DNA of 64,000 bases from Ornithodoros turicata (GCF_037126465.1 NC_088203.1:106726409-106790408); one strand, 5' to 3'. Numbered from the stretch's first letter, positions 1 to 13,324 are shown. Notes: generated from the sequence alone by a model not told the origin. Program-made: numbers and translations.

Positions 1-3000
1 GGCGAAGTGAACCTGACGCAAGCAAAGGAAAACATGGCAGTTTTCGGCCATAGGAAATGCATGGGGTGAGAATTTCGTTGGTTTCTAACTTTTTTTTTCT
101 ACAAAATGATACCTTTTGAAAAAAAAAATATCGGTAAAACTTGAGACAAATGACTATAGGTGTCAAAGTTTGAAGCGCCAGACACTTCATCTTCTATTTT
201 TACGACGTCGTCGAAATGTGTAGCCTTCGCTAATTCACCATGTATATATAAAAAACGAAGTACTGGAGTATACGGTACGAACGGCGTGTTGTGTTGGCGG
301 TGGTTGACACGGTTCGTATTATCCAATAAAAAAAGAAAAAGAAGAAAAGGTAAGTGGTCCTGCGTATAAGTAGTCCATACGTTCGTTTATGCTTCTCATG
401 GCTCTTGTTTGTGTCTTCTTCGTCCTGTTTTTTATTTTCCAGGGCTTAGCCCTCAAACCCATTCAACATACACACACAAACAAAGAGGAGCAACGCGACG
501 CGATATGGATAAACCTCGGTCCTTCTGGATTGCTGTTTGCGCCTTTCATTCCGGGGCGACATTTCTATTCTTCTTATCTTTTTTTATTTTTTTTTTTGTG
601 CCCTTTAACAGTTGCAGGCGCATTTTATCGCACATCCGTCCGGGGGCGCTCGTGTCTACATTGAGCCCCGTCATGTTTTCTGGTCGATTTGAATCAAATG
701 ATGAATCGAGCCTACGAAGTCGTTTGCTTTCGACGGGCAACAAATGCGTGGGCGATCCGAAATTGAAGTTTTCCGTCATTGGCTAGTGGCCACAATCGTG
801 TGTCTTAGACACGCATATGGGCGTATATGGATGCCAAAACTTGGAAGACGCGTTCAGTAGACAAGTAGACTACATGTATTTCCCGACTCAATACACTGAT
901 GAAGTGCACAAAGTAATAATTTCCACTGCAGACCGAACTGCAGCCGTGCCAGCGAAAACATTGTCATAAATCATTTAACATAGACTTGAGACGCAAGATG
1001 GGCATGAATAAACCGGAGTGCTCATCAGTATAATACACCGTCAACATTGAAACCTGATATGGAAGTGAAGTGTGCGTTCAGTGGTTTCCGCGTGGCACCT
1101 AGTCTTTGTATATATATTTTAGATGTCGGTAAACAAAGGCAGCTTTTCTTCTACCTTATTTTGTTGTGGTGGGGGTGGGGGCATTATCCCTTTGCCTGAT
1201 GCTTAAACTCACTCATTCTCGTAAAACATCATGGGATGTCCTTCAACCATTCTAGCTGCCCACAAGCACGCATCCAATGTCAAAATAATGTTCCAGTAAA
1301 TTTCATGCAGTTGAGACATAGAGTAGCGTCCACCGAGCTTCCGCTGATCGTCAACACGAAAACTTACGACCGAGAGACGAGTCTTCTTTACTGGTATACC
1401 ACCCACAGTATTCCCTGCCATCTTTCTCATCTGCTGTGGTCATCTGGTTTTGCCGTCGTTGACGTCTGCAGCATTCTCATCAGCCTGCTACGGTGGTTAC
1501 GCGCGCTTCATACTTTCCTTTGTTGCTTGGTACGAGCAGAGGATCGCGAACGTGTTTTGAAATGCTCATTATGTGATGTTTGTTGAACTGATACCGAGAG
1601 CAAGGAGACGCTCGTCCGATGGTGGTAGCGCTGCTTGCCGTAGAAGGCCTTGTAATGAGGTCAACGTCAAGAAGTCATGTATCAGTACACAGTCCAGGGT
1701 GATGAGAAATGAGAAGGTGGGTGTATCAGAGAATGAAAAGGTATGCTTGCTGCACTCTAAACCTTGCAACGGATCAGTACCACAGGAATTGGGTGCCGCA
1801 TCACCCTGAAGCCGTACAGATCAGTTACGTGCTTCATGCAGCAGATACAGTTCCTGAGCCAAACAAGCGCCAGCCGGTACAACGCGTCCGACAGCGAGCT
1901 GTACCTGCTTTCTTCGACACTGTTGCAACCGAAGGTCCAAAGGTACAGGCAGGGAACCAGGCAGAAGAACGTCTCGGGTAACAAAACAACGTTTAATCAC
2001 ATGTTGAGGCGATGATGACAGCAGAATGTGTCGGGTCCTCTGGATCCCGCGCTTAAATATATTACAGTCCGGAAACTGATGTCACAGTAGCTGATTGTAT
2101 ACAAGTTTAGACGTCAGCTCCGGTCCAAATCGTGTCTTGGAATGGGGCCAAACTTTCGTTGTTTCCTGTCGTCGTGTCCTGAAGTCTGTAGGTCACGATG
2201 CTACCCCGTTATTGTTGGAGCCTCCAAGGTCCGGTTAGGTCCGGCTGGCCGTCGGGATGAATAGGTTGGTTATCCGCTCGTGACCCGCTTTCCCTAAATG
2301 AATGTGGGAACGGGTTCACGTGGCATGGCGAATTGAAGCGAATCGTAACACCACAAGGAGATGTGTACCCCGCTTGTTTCCTTGCGAATACGAAGCATTC
2401 TCTCACGAGTATGCACAGTTATGGTGAACATAGCAGGGTCAAAGGCGACGCGCCACAGACAGGCTCCTTGTTCGTGGTGCAATATAGTTCGCGAATTTAG
2501 GTTTTCGTTGGCGCAGGGCAGCAGTAGATTCGGTTCATGATCCAATCACGTCCGACGAAGCGGCTAAGGTCCACAAGAAGACGGTACTGGCAGTCTTCCT
2601 TTATGTTAAGCGGGCTTACGATGTTCATATGCACTTATGCTGTTCATAATTGTCACAAAAAGGCGTACGCCTCCCGTTTTCAACAAATCAGGGAAGATAA
2701 CGATATCATTAGAGATGATGGTTGGCTAGGAGCGTGCTATGCGGTGAAGTTCATTTTTAAGAGTGTGCCTGATATTGTATTACTGTACTGAATTAATTTA
2801 GTATAAAGACTGCAGTTGTTTATGGAATGCATAGCGCACTTGGGGCATTAGGGAGTTTTAGTTGCCCCTTTTGGCACCTCCGATAAATCTCCTACTGAGC
2901 AAGGACGGATCAAGATCCTCGGTTTTGGGGGTGGGGGGTTCCTTTGTCGGAGGGCGTAGTGGGGGAGGGGAAAAAGTGGGGGAAAGGAAATCCAATGTAT

Positions 3001-3373
3001 AAACTGCCGTTGCGTGGTAGGGCGGTCGCCCCCCCTTTCACCTGCATCTGCCACTGGGACTGAGTGCCTCCAGGACTACGCATGTTCCGGGTGAGTGGGA
3101 GAGGCTATCGCGCTCCGACTCATTCGCGATTGATCGGAAGCCCTTCGTGTGTGTCGCCGTCGCTCGAAAACTTTGAAAGCAAGATGGCGAACAGTGTGCG
3201 GTGCTGTAGTGGCAGGAAAAAAAGCTTCATCCGTCACCTTTCCCAGTCACCAACATTCACGTCAGCCGCATGACACGCCCAAAATGTATTTAATGTCACC
3301 CACGGGCGTTTGAATGGCGAAAGAGTAGTTGACCTTGTATAAAAGGATTCACGACAGATAGCGCTGGAGGTCA
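1..3373. other. No recognisable gene
   Basis: I see only short, uncorroborated open frames here and no domain motif, splice-consistent exon or terminal-repeat element. The longest frames (for example 1569-2015 on either strand) have no family signature. It lies downstream of the receptor gene. Confidence 0.5.
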
Positions 3374-3381
3374 CGCTGGAG

Positions 3382-4197
3382 CAGAGCCGTATATTAAAAG
3401 GGAGTCTGGCCATTAATGGGTCACGCCTATACCTGAAGCTCCACCCACTTTTTCAGCTTTCCGACCAATGAAGTCTTGAAATATGGGGCGCTATCAATCA
3501 GCCTATCCTCACTATTTGCCCCCCTATCCAACATGGGCAGCGCCATTTTGGGTGGCAAGTGGATTGGATGGGATTGAAATGGATACCTCTCGCAATCTGC
3601 AAAAGTAGTGGATTATTGGTGCAAATTTGATAAGCGCCACCTAGCGAGCGTAAGGCACGTCGGGAATTGTCGTCTGCTTCCGTCGTTGTACCGCTGCCGG
3701 CAGAACCACCTGCTGGGACACATTCTGTTGTCGGTATGATTTTTAAACAAATCTACATGAATAGTTGGAATATAAGAGGCAAGAATGTTTATATCCATGA
3801 AGTCCAGCTGTTAAAAATAAGATTGTACAGCACAGCGCCGTTTTTGTTATGATTTCGTCGTGATCGCCGTGTTCACTAGGCCTAACACCGGCGACAAAAC
3901 GTATTATTTTCAGTTAGATATTGATGGATGAGCATAAGTTGAAACTGATTTCCGAGAAATTTATATTAGGATGTACATTTGCAGCGTAAAATCAGGTTAG
4001 TCTATGAAAATTTTTTGTCACGAAATCCCCGCTTCACTGTGTTTGTTTTCGTCGCCATTTTGGGTGGCAGTATGGTGTCATGGCGACCCCCTTGGTAAAA
4101 AGCAAACCAATCAGAGGAGCGAAACTGTGATTGACAGGTCCAGCCTCTTTTTGTGACTCCTCCCAATGGCCAGACTCCCTTTTAATATACGGCTCTG
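3382..4197. mobile_element. Non-autonomous hAT-type DNA element, 816 bp
   Basis: The ends are inverted repeats starting CAGAGCCGTATATTAAAAGG and running about 33 bp. The 8-bp sequence CGCTGGAG is duplicated exactly outside both ends (3374-3381 and 4198-4205). An 8-bp duplication with CAG-type termini is the hAT superfamily pattern. No transposase frame is present. Internally, a segment containing CGCCATTTTGGGTGGCA occurs twice in direct orientation (near 3541 and 4053). Confidence 0.85.
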
Positions 4198-4479
4198 CGC
4201 TGGAGTGAGTCGTATGTGGTTTATCGGAGAATCATTTGGCGCCGTCAGCTAAAGCACGGAAATTGGGAGTGGCCGAAATACTTCCCGAATCATGAGTCGT
4301 TTTTCGAGGCCGTAATGGGTGGCAAGTTTGGGGACACGATTCGTAAACAGCATTACCTAGATTTCACGAGCATTTAACATTTGCGAAATCAATAATTTTG
4401 TTTGACTTCATTAAAGTTGTTGACACTCTGTGACCGCCCTTTGTTTGTTCGTTTTCGTGCATTGGGTTTTTCGCACTTT

Positions 4480-4695
4480 CGCACTTGATTGAGTGTTTGG
4501 CGCTCGCGTCTGCTTATGTGTGCTTCACAAAGTGTGTATATATTTGTATAGTTTTCCCTTTCTTTTTCCCCACCCCCCTTTCCCCTTATTTGTTTTACAT
4601 ATGATCCTTAAATAACGCGTAGCCTGTTCCGAGTAGTTCGGGACCAACATTACAATTTTTTTCTGTTACCAATCAATCAATCACTCACTAAAGCT
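4480..4695 (+). mobile_element. LINE 3' untranslated end with (AATC)n tail
   Basis: This matches the 3' end at 27605-27780: an ACGCGT segment, then CGAGTAGTTCGGGACCAACAT, a T-rich stretch and a terminal AATCAATCAATCA repeat. Short tandem tails of this kind end many non-LTR retrotransposons. No coding part is attached. Confidence 0.6.
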
Positions 4696-5032
4696 GGTTC
4701 GTTGTTAACTTATATTAAATTGCATTGTAACATATAAGGAGTCGTAACAAAAATAGTTATTTCGCATCGCATACATTACATAGTGCACTGAACGCGACTT
4801 GCGCCTCTGGTGGTCTGCCCCGCGACAGTAAGACGTCGTAGTCTAATAAATATAATAAATAATGTTGTAAACTATAATGAGAATTCGTAACTTTACGGTC
4901 GCAAGGCAACTATGATCATAAGCGACGGCACAGTGGTCGATCAATGGATTAGTTTTATCGATGTGAAGGTCATTTCACATGCGCAGAAATATCAACACAC
5001 GACACACGCTATTTAACGTACCTCGAGGAAGA

Positions 5033-5125
5033 TGACCTGTCTTACGCAAGTTGTACCCTGCCACCAAGCTGCTGGTGTCCTCGGCCGGCATCGAACCCAC
5101 AGTCTTGGGGTCAGTGGGCGGACAC
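5033..5125 (-). repeat. tRNA-derived SINE fragment
   Basis: Read on the minus strand it contains a pol III B-box-like GTGGGTTCGATGCCGGCC (about 5085-5102), followed by the AGGACACCAGCAGC type of body seen in other tRNA-derived SINEs of the window (compare 49455-49715). The 5' A box region is weaker. Confidence 0.55.
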
Positions 5126-5357
5126 GCTTCCAACGGCTTCACCGAGGCCGCAAATGCTGGAGTCGTATGGGACGGCAGGTACTGTCACGGCGATATCAGC
5201 GAGGTTTGAAAAGCGTGCCTCCAAGAGAAGGAACAGAGGACAGAGAAAGGCGGGGAGCAGGAGGAGGAGTTGAAGAGTCACGTGGGGTAACCGGCAGCCT
5301 ACTACAGGGTAGGCGGTGTGCTGCGGAGCATTCGCGCAAGTGTCATTCGTCCGCCAT

Positions 5358-5540
5358 GCAAACAACGGCTTTATTACAAGGTGATGACTGGTGAGTTCCA
5401 TCGCTAGGCGCGATACTCTACCCCATTGTTGGTGGTGGCGCGGGGAATGAAATAGTGAGGGCAGAGCGTTGGTGGGCTGGATGTGGCCAGGGACAAAGCA
5501 GTTTTGGGAGAGAGGGAGTCCGTCATTCGTTTTCTGTATT
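5358..5540 (-). mobile_element. LINE 3' end, shared tail family
   Basis: On the minus strand this carries AAAACTGCTTTGTCCCTGGC, also found at 34866, then the tail common to 12718-12828, 13888-13985, 17548-17612 and 34973-35067 (GGGGTAGAG, a GCC..GGCGATGGAACTC segment, and ATAAAG near the end). It is the C-terminal and 3' UTR debris of an RNase H-type LINE. Confidence 0.6.
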
Positions 5541-5545
5541 GCTAT

Positions 5546-7935
5546 CACATTTCGTATACGCAAAAGGGTATGTGTTCTGTTCTGCTTAGTGCTCTTCGAG
5601 TTCTGTGTTTGTCGCTGCTGGTGTAGCGACGACGACGGCAGTTGTCGTGGGCTCACGCGCATGAGCGCTATCGCTCTGTCGATTACCAGAGTAAACCCTA
5701 TCCACCAGCGGTCCGGATGCATCTCAATACTGGTCATTGTTCGATCATTCGGCGCGGGCTCATTTAGTTCGACGAGTTGTGCTTCGTGACAGTGTGTGTT
5801 GATGATAAACTCTGAACATTCGTCATCATTCACCATCTTCTCCCACTCAAGCAATGGAATAGGGTGCAGCCTTAGCGGCGAAACATCCCACTACGTCATC
5901 ACTTGTTTGTTGTTGATGATGAACGGCCACGCTTTCAAAGGCGTGTAATTGATGAATAAAATTACTTGTTGTTGGTATTTACTGTTTGGTGTGTTTTCTT
6001 GCGACTGCTCTGCGAACGCGTACCAGGATGCAGCACCCCGACCAGTAAGTAGTCTTACCGCCTGCCCGCGTTACCGGCTGTGGCGTTACAAGGTACCGCA
6101 TGTGATTTAGAGGTACTGTGACTCGTAAATTTAGGAGGTACTTATCCGTTACGAGTCATCGAGGGTGGGGGAAAGGAGCTGTCACACGGCCCCTATAACG
6201 GTTGTCGCTGTAAGCAACTAACCCGGTCAGCTTGCCTCGTGCACAGTTGGAAAGGAAAGCCACCAAGACTCTTCTTTCCTGCCGTGCGTGCAGAATAATG
6301 AGGAAATCATGCAGAATACTTTATTTCGGTTACGTTACGTACATTGCCACTAAAGATAACTATAGTCCAAAAAGTGTTGCGCACCTCAATTGTTATCGGG
6401 TAAAAGTACGCAAAAGGCTCTTATTTGGGTATACGTGTGTATTTTCTTCCAATAATCGTTGTTCGTGTTTTCCCAACTCTATATAAGCGAAGAAACAGTA
6501 CCGTTTGGCTGTATGAGAGGAATGGCTGGCCACGAGAGGAATGGTTCCTTCAACGTAGGAGCATCATGTAATGGACCGCATGTGTCAGGAGCCCTTTAAA
6601 AGAACACGAGTATTCGATGTACGAAGTATGTACTAAACTACGAAACCCGGAAGGTATTTTCCAGCAGTTAGATTGACATGACGAACTTTCTTCTAAACGC
6701 GTTGCCTTGGAGAAGTCATCGTCGTTAGTCGCAGATAATGAGACGCGACGTCTGAGAGAGTAATTTTAATATCATTAAACGGGTAAAAATGAGCTATAAA
6801 ATAATAATAGTAAGTTTTTTCTGCCTATATATAGTGTGGCGACATGGTTGCACGTGCCGCAGGGTAGGATTCTTTTGACGTGCGTCGGAAATCTCCGACA
6901 CAAGGCAATGTTAGCTGTAAAAGCGCCACGCGATAAATTGCCCCTTAATTGGACGCAGTAATTGGTACACAAGACTGAAAGGTATTGCGCGCAAGGTCTG
7001 ACGTTGTATCGCAACTTTAATGCAGGGAAGCAAAAGAAGGCATTGGGTGATAATATTGAGGCTATACTCATTAGAGTGCAAAACTTCTTAGAAAATTCTT
7101 CAAATCTAGTCAGCTTGGGATGTAAAGTCACGTTCCCCTACCTCGCATTTTTTTTTTCAGGTGAAAAGTCTTAGAATTTTATGCGCACAGGGCATGCAAG
7201 TTCGTGAAAATAAACTTACGGAGAAGAAGTAACATACGGAACTGACTGACTAATGAACAATGCAATTAAATGGCTATCTATAAACTTACGAACAAAAATA
7301 AAATCGTAATCTAACACAGTAGCAAACTGAGAAAACGCGACCATAATTTATCAAAGAAACTCACAAACAAACAAACGGAACACACCGAAAGACAAGCAGA
7401 AGAAAGCCAGGAAACTTGTTATCACGTTCCCCGAACATCTAAGTAACCGTGCTATGAATACGCTGCTTGCCACGACTAGAGGCCTTGTTTTTCGAAAACC
7501 AATGTGGTGATGCTCTCAGTTCAACTCTAAACACTATTGATAGATACCAAACTTCAATTTCGCTTACTCCTAAAGGGATTGCGACCTGTCATCCCAGGTT
7601 ATCGATGATAAACGTAAAAAAACTGTGCTTTGCCCCGATGTGAACCTGCACTGAAAGTTTCACAGAAAAAGGAAATAGAAACGGAGAAACTACGAACCGC
7701 GCAAGCAGAAACTCATGCTGCTCTGACATCACAGACCTCACCGCCTTCAGTCATGCAGCGCACGAGAAGTGACGTGCTTACGGCTGTCAATGGGAATGAA
7801 CGCAACTCTGACGTCCGTGACGTCTGCGCTGAATACGATACGTCCAAGAATAATACTTTTTTCCTCTGTATTCCTGGGTGCAATACAATGCGTCCATCAC
7901 GTAATGAACCACATGAAAGTGTCTCAACACCAACG
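5546..7935. other. No recognisable gene
   Basis: Only short frames without motifs. The first half contains A/T-rich and TTG-repeat debris near 5900-5990. I could not assign a repeat class to most of it. Confidence 0.5.
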
Positions 7936-8100
7936 TATAGGACGTTTTCCCAGCGCCAAAAGTCGCGCGCACGCGTGGTCTTCGTACGCGTGGCGTGGCG
8001 AAGAAACGCCCGCAAGACGACCACCGGAAACGAGGACACGTACAGAGCGAGTGATGTGCACCAGTGTTGCCGTATTCGTCGACCACAAACAGGTTGGAGA
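7936..8100 (+). repeat. Dispersed repeat shared with 48425-48600
   Basis: GGACGTTTTCCCAGCG, GGCGAAGAAACGCC and TATTCGTCGACCACAAA-type blocks occur here in the same order as on the minus strand of 48425-48600. The overlapping long frames on both strands (7630-8316) come from this GC-rich repeat, not from a gene. Superfamily unknown. Confidence 0.6.
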
Positions 8101-8689
8101 CAGCTCTCCCGAAACAGGAAACAAACTCCCAGAGAAACAAATGCGTCGACACATTTGTGTTTTTGTTCCTGGAACACTTTCAAAGCGTGTTCTTGAATTT
8201 GAATATAGGCGTGTGATTTGCGCGATTGTTGAAGTTCGCCATTGATCAGTTCGCATGACGTCAGTCGGTAATGGTTTAAGCGGGACAAGTTTCTCAAGTT
8301 TCACTTGAGAGGACAATAAATTGAGGACAAATTCACCTGAATTAATATGTCCTCAATTTATGATGAATCAGGCTTGTACAGTAAAAAAAAAAAAAGAACT
8401 AAATACGTTAGCCGTTACTGAAAACAGAAAAGCAGTGCGTTCTTGCTACTCGTTAGTAACGAGCTACTTTTCCGTTACTGGTTCAAAGCAGTAGTTTCTA
8501 TTTTTCGATGTGCAAATGACCGCCGTGAACCTGTAGCCATATGTGTAATCGATAGAACTAAAAAGACCTATGCTCACCTTTACGTCCTCCTTTACATTCG
8601 AGCACGATGTGCTGGGAGTACTCAGGTATCTTCATCAGTGTGTGCCTTGGAGTACAAGGTCTACATCAACAACTCTTGTCTTGGCGGAG

Positions 8690-9835
8690 GCCAAGGAGCC
8701 ACCGCTAGCTGTTATGAGGATGAGCCAGTCTATACGGCACTGCATGAGGTTGGCAACTCACCACCATCACCACCCCTTTGCTGGCAGCCATACGCCAGCG
8801 ACCCACTTCAAGCTACCCCCAAACCGTATTGCCCCGCCTCATCCTCAAGCACAAGCGCTTTACGCAACACATAGAACCACCATGAGCCCTACAATCACAT
8901 GTTGTGCATATCAACCTGCCTGGTCTTCCTTCGAAGAAATCACTCTCAACATTCGTGCTTCGACCGCCAGCTCAGTTTGGATCTGCTTGACTGCACTAAA
9001 GGGAGAATACGGAGCTTCACGGACGCATCATGCACGCGCTCTGGATTACCATACGTAGTTCCTGAGCTGCGGTTCGAGAAAACTTTACCGCTATTACACC
9101 TCATGTCAGCAGCTGCGACCGAGTTGCACGCCATGCACATGGCTCTTACCGTCATTGCGTCCTGGTCATCTCTTGCTCTATGGTCGATTTACAGCTACTC
9201 CAAAAGTGCGTTACAAACATTGGATCGGGTTACAGGAATAGGGTCCGTGGCTACACTGGTGCACGACGTCTTACGTGTGTACACTTCATCAGCCGCACTG
9301 GGACATGACATCCAGCGACATCGGGTCCTTGACCGGGGATCGGGGGCGTTGCCTGTCACTGACCCTCGGTGGTCCTGGGGTGTTGACTGACTGGATCTGA
9401 CTGTGTATACGAGAAAAAGGGAGAAGCCGCAGCCGCAAGAGAAACTCACACGGTGACCGGGATCCGGGCATGCATGCTACGCATACTTTACTAAAGGTGT
9501 CGCCATGAGAACCATCGGTGCACATGTGAATGTGATGACCACTGGGAAAGGAGCATTCCACATGGCTCACTCTTGCACGAAGTTGCCGCTGAGCTTAAAT
9601 TTCGAATGCTACCAGGACTGGCTCTTCCACGCGCATCAGTCATCAATAGGCTGCGCCTCAGTGTTCCCTACAGCGGCCTTCTCCTGTTTAAAATCGGGAC
9701 AAGGTGTGCTGAGCTTTCGGCACACGCTAAAGAACCATCAAATGGATAGAATTAATCTACAGACCCACCACTGTGTCCTCGCTCATGATCACAGTTGTCT
9801 CGCGACGTAAAGATACAAATGAAATAAAAAATAAA
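8690..9835 (+). pseudogene. Degenerate I-like LINE with RNase H domain
   Basis: Three blocks are recognisable. At 8690-8945 is a segment shared with 53855-54075 that ends in INLPGLPSKKS. At 9015-9300 is an RNase H-like stretch: FTDAS (expected Asp of the first motif), a TELHAMHMALTVIASW helix, then YSYSKSALQTL where an active domain has YSDSKSA, so a catalytic Asp is lost. At about 9575-9700 is a C-terminal block (RLRLSVPYSGLLLFKIG) followed by an A-rich end with AATAAA near 9820. Frameshifts and a foreign GC-rich insert at 9310-9470 break it. It is a dead copy. Confidence 0.7.
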
Positions 9836-11500
9836 CTTGAAAAGGTTTCCTCGCCGAATTGTAGCGAATGCGTTGTCGTAGAGGGTGCTGCACGCGTCAT
9901 TCAAGACCGCAATAAGTACAGAGACCATATCCCTGCCACACGAGCACAAAAACTAACATTAAGTGTTTAATGTCTTAAATCTTAATATCGTTCGTGCAGT
10001 GTCACACCGAGATACTTAATGGCATTTGTCTGAACGGTACCACAATTCATTTGCCTATGCAATACCAACTCTCGCTCCCATTGTCTGCGCTGAGTAACAA
10101 TTTTATTTCTTGCGTAAAACCACTTCGTATCGTGTAAGTATTCCACTTCGGTCTCGAGAAACCGCGTTTATTTTGTTTAGTCCATGAAAAGAAGGTGCCT
10201 GAAGGATTCTATACACAAAATTTCAATCCTGTTTACGAACGCTGTGCATCTCTGTCAATTTTTGAAGATCTGCCGAGCCTTCATAAGTCTAAATGACGCG
10301 GGAGTTAGTGACATAATCATAAGCCCACAAATTGCAATGATGTCATGTTCTGGATAGGGCACACGTTTCCTAGCAACGAAGCTGGCGTCTGCGGAAGGTC
10401 ACGTGGTGAAGTCACGTGACGCTGACCCAAAGAGGGAAAAACGGGAGAGATGTCTTTTCCCTCCTTATATTTTCTAGAAGGTCGAAGCGGTCGGCGGATA
10501 TGTCACGTGGGGCACCGCTAACGGAGTGCAAAAAGCGCCGCAGAAGACGCGAAGGGGAGCAACGTTGCCAGATGACAGCCGGGCGCTCCGTCGGAGCCTA
10601 ACATGACGTCACAGTCCTCAAAAATAAAGCTGAATTTTCTGTAGTTTTCGCACCACATAGAGCCGTACGCCGTGGTCCCGAACTCTTCTCCAGGCCTCCA
10701 CGTACTTCGCGATGGCACCCCCGGGGATCACCAGCAACCGTTCAATGAGCAACACGCTTCACTACCGGTCTCGGTACGTCGCTGTCCTTACGCCCTGACG
10801 CCGCACATGCGTCAGCTCCGCAACGCTTTCCTGAAGATGGTCGCCAAAATGTCTCACGCTGCCCCCATCGTCCTGCTACCACTTGACACGACGCGAGATG
10901 ATCACTGGCGCAGCAGCAGGATGCCGAGCACACTGCATCGCCATCGAACGTGGTGGTGGTGGTGGTGGTGGTGGTGGTGATAGGGCTTGCCGTTGTCGGC
11001 CTCACGTATGTGGGCATCGACGCGAACTTCAGCCACTCAACCGCAAGCGTAGCTTCGCATCTGAGGGGGGGGGGGTGATGTGGCGGCCCGTGGACGACGA
11101 TGAAGACATGCCTCTGCTGCCGCGCGCCACTGCGGCTGCCAGCCAGTTCTACCGGCACCGTCCTAGCATGAGGCCATGACCATCTGCCCTCTTGGACATT
11201 CCATCATCGTCGGTCAGGACTCATATAGAGAGATACCACCTCCTCTACAGACGTAAGCTTTTCAGTGAAATCACTCCCTCCTTCAGTGAGTACACAGTGG
11301 GCGAAACCAATTGGGGAACGCTTCGTGAAAAAGGGGACTGTAGGTACGCCTCATGCATCTCGATCGCTGCGCCGCTTTCAACGCTTAGCGGGGGTGGGCG
11401 GATCTTGTTGTGGGACTCGCTGTCATGTGCTGGGTGGGTTTGACGCCGTGCTTTTTGCAAGTGATTTCCTCGCTCTTTTTTCGTTATCTTGAGCCTTGTT
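9836..11500. other. No supported gene; GC-rich stretch
   Basis: The region from about 10370 is rich in CpG and CACGTG/CACGTGA motifs and holds overlapping open frames on both strands (10742-11158 minus, 10883-11179 plus) that are low-complexity (Thr or Gly runs from a triplet repeat). A phrase at 10981-11000 (GGGCTTGCCGTTGTCGGCCT) is nearly repeated at 38420, pointing to repeat origin. Confidence 0.45.
10951..10979 (+). repeat. (TGG)n microsatellite
   Basis: About nine consecutive TGG units. It makes the Trp, Gly and Thr runs of the overlapping frames. Confidence 0.95.
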
Positions 11501-11525
11501 GAATCGCGCATAACCGCCACAGGCA

Positions 11526-11589
11526 ATGCCCTCGCGCATTAAGTGCTGCGTTTATGGCTGCTCAAACGCATATACTAGCCTCGTTTTAG
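11526..11589 (+). pseudogene. Possible THAP-domain N-terminus fragment
   Basis: An ATG opens MPSRIKCCVYGCSNAY, which resembles the start of THAP zinc-finger domains (first two Cys spaced C-x4-C, then S-N). The match ends after about 20 residues and the expected W, H and AVPTIF parts are not found nearby. THAP domains occur in host factors and in P-element-type transposases. Weak call. Confidence 0.25.
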
Positions 11590-11734
11590 ATAACTACAAC
11601 GTCGTTCAAAGTTAACCGATACTTTTATTTCTTTAAATACAATTGAAACTTCGGGACGCACCAAACTACGTCAGCTTTCCAACGTATTCACCATTCGCAT
11701 CTAGACAGCGCTGCCATCGCTATGACATCTCTTT

Positions 11735-12400
11735 GATAGCTTTGACCTACAAAGACGTGGGCTCCTGGCTGTCGTAGCCACCCCAGGACATCTTTTTTTA
11801 TGTCTTCATCTGTGTGGAACGCCTTTCCTCCAAGGAGCTCTTTAAGGGACCCAAACAGTAATCGCTCGTAGCTAAATCTGGGCTTTAAGGCGCAAAACCT
11901 CCCAGCGCAGTTCGGCCAGGGCTGCTACCGTCAAATTCGCCGTGTGAGGCCGGGCGTTGCCATGAAGAAAGATAACCTTTCCAGACAACATCCCATGCCT
12001 TTTCTTGCGAATTGCGTTTCACATGGCGCGTTTATCAGCGTGGCAACGTGGCGCTCTTTATCAACGTTAAAAGCAGTACAGGGCTGCTTGCTCCAAAAAG
12101 TCCGCATGGACGACACCCCGTATGCCCCAGAAGAGAGTTCCCATGGATTTTCCAGCAGACAGCTGCATCTTGGCCGCGAGGAAACCTTATGCCGCCACTC
12201 CATGCTGCTTCTTTTTGTCTCTGGGGTGAAATGATGCACCCAGGTTTCATCACACGTGACGACTGATTGCAAAGATTCGTCCCCCTTGGATTGAAACGAG
12301 TTCGGCAGCTGCTCAGAGACTTCACCGCGCTCCATTCTGGTCACAAGTGGGGTGTCGGGGAACCCACCTTGCACAGACTTTGCGGAACAGTAAATGCTCG
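11735..12400 (-). pseudogene. Mariner-family transposase remnant
   Basis: On the minus strand, frames encode VTCDETWVHHFTPETKRSSM, carrying the first catalytic Asp of the D,D34D mariner triad. Next comes FLHGNARPHTA, where the second Asp of the usual HDNARPH motif is Gly, then a frameshifted DLATSDY for the third. The C-terminal part (LLGGKAFHTDEDIKKDVLGW) is recognisable. The N-terminal HTH half and clear terminal repeats are missing. Frameshifts and the lost Asp make it inactive. Confidence 0.85.
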
Positions 12401-12589
12401 TCAATGATCGCTAAATAAAAGTAAAAAAGTAAATCAAAACTAAATAGAATGTAAATGCTCGTGAACACTAATATTACGTTGAGCTGTCTAGAATGTTACA
12501 CGCCGGTTCTCGAGGATATCACGTGCTCAACGCTTGCGATGTTCACTCACGTGACCGTAGTTGGACGAGCTTCTCCATGTGGTTCATTT

Positions 12590-12830
12590 GTCACCACATC
12601 TCGTCCTTCGCCAAACTGTTTGCATCCTTCGTATGCTCTTCCCCTTGACACCGTTTTTTCCCCATACTGTGCCTGTCATCTTTGCAAAATCTCAGCTGGT
12701 TTGACTTTCTTGTTGTGAAGGGGCTCATTATTTCATCCTTCACATCACCACCAGCAAAGGGGTAGAGCGTCGCCCCTGGCGATGAAATTCCCCATTCATC
12801 ATCTTGAAATAAAGTTGTTCCTTCACAATC
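12590..12830 (+). mobile_element. LINE 3' end, shared tail family
   Basis: Contains GTGAAGGGGCTCATTATTTC (12715-12734), GTAGAGCGTCGCCCCTGGCG and GAAATAAAGTTGTT in the same order as 34973-35067. The part before it probably derives from the ORF C-terminus. Confidence 0.65.
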
Positions 12831-13324
12831 AACTTCATTATGCATCGCTGTTCCGCAGCTACAGATATACTGCTCGCCGCCATGATAGTTGCCGCTGCCG
12901 CTGTTGCTCCGAGAAGGATTGCAATTACATGTACTCACTAATTATTCTCGAGCGAAAGTCTCGCTCAACTTTGAACGGCCCTTGTACATCTTAGAGTAGA
13001 TGTTTCAGTTTAGCTTACTGCCTTCTGGGGGGAGGCTCATTTAAACGAATTACGTTTTATAAACTCAAGGACGTTTTAGATAACGCCGTTCAAGTGACCT
13101 GAAGTTTCAGTCTTGATGGCATCGCCTTGGGCGAACCGCAGCCCGTTTAGTTAACTTTTTAGTTAACAAATATACCTTACTTAACTGGCCAATTACATTA
13201 GGTCAAATGAAAAATGAAAATAGTGGCTGCTAAAAAATACACGCCTGCCAACATTCAGTTGATTTCATTCGCGTAGCGCGCTCCGTGGTGTTTTACATCT
13301 TAGTGCACGTTGCGACAGGCTTGC

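Noticed and set aside
99..326. Minus-strand frame with a protein-like composition
   Set aside because: No family motif, no splice-consistent neighbours and a low-complexity poly-T/A end. Could not be told from chance.
5111..5854. 247-codon minus-strand frame
   Set aside because: It runs through a SINE and a LINE tail (both recognisable), so its length reflects repeats, not a gene.
7630..8316. Overlapping long frames on both strands
   Set aside because: They lie in a CG-rich dispersed repeat also present at 48.1-48.6 kb. No domain is visible in any frame.
10742..11179. Opposed frames of about 100-140 codons in a GC-rich stretch
   Set aside because: Driven by a TGG microsatellite and low-complexity sequence.
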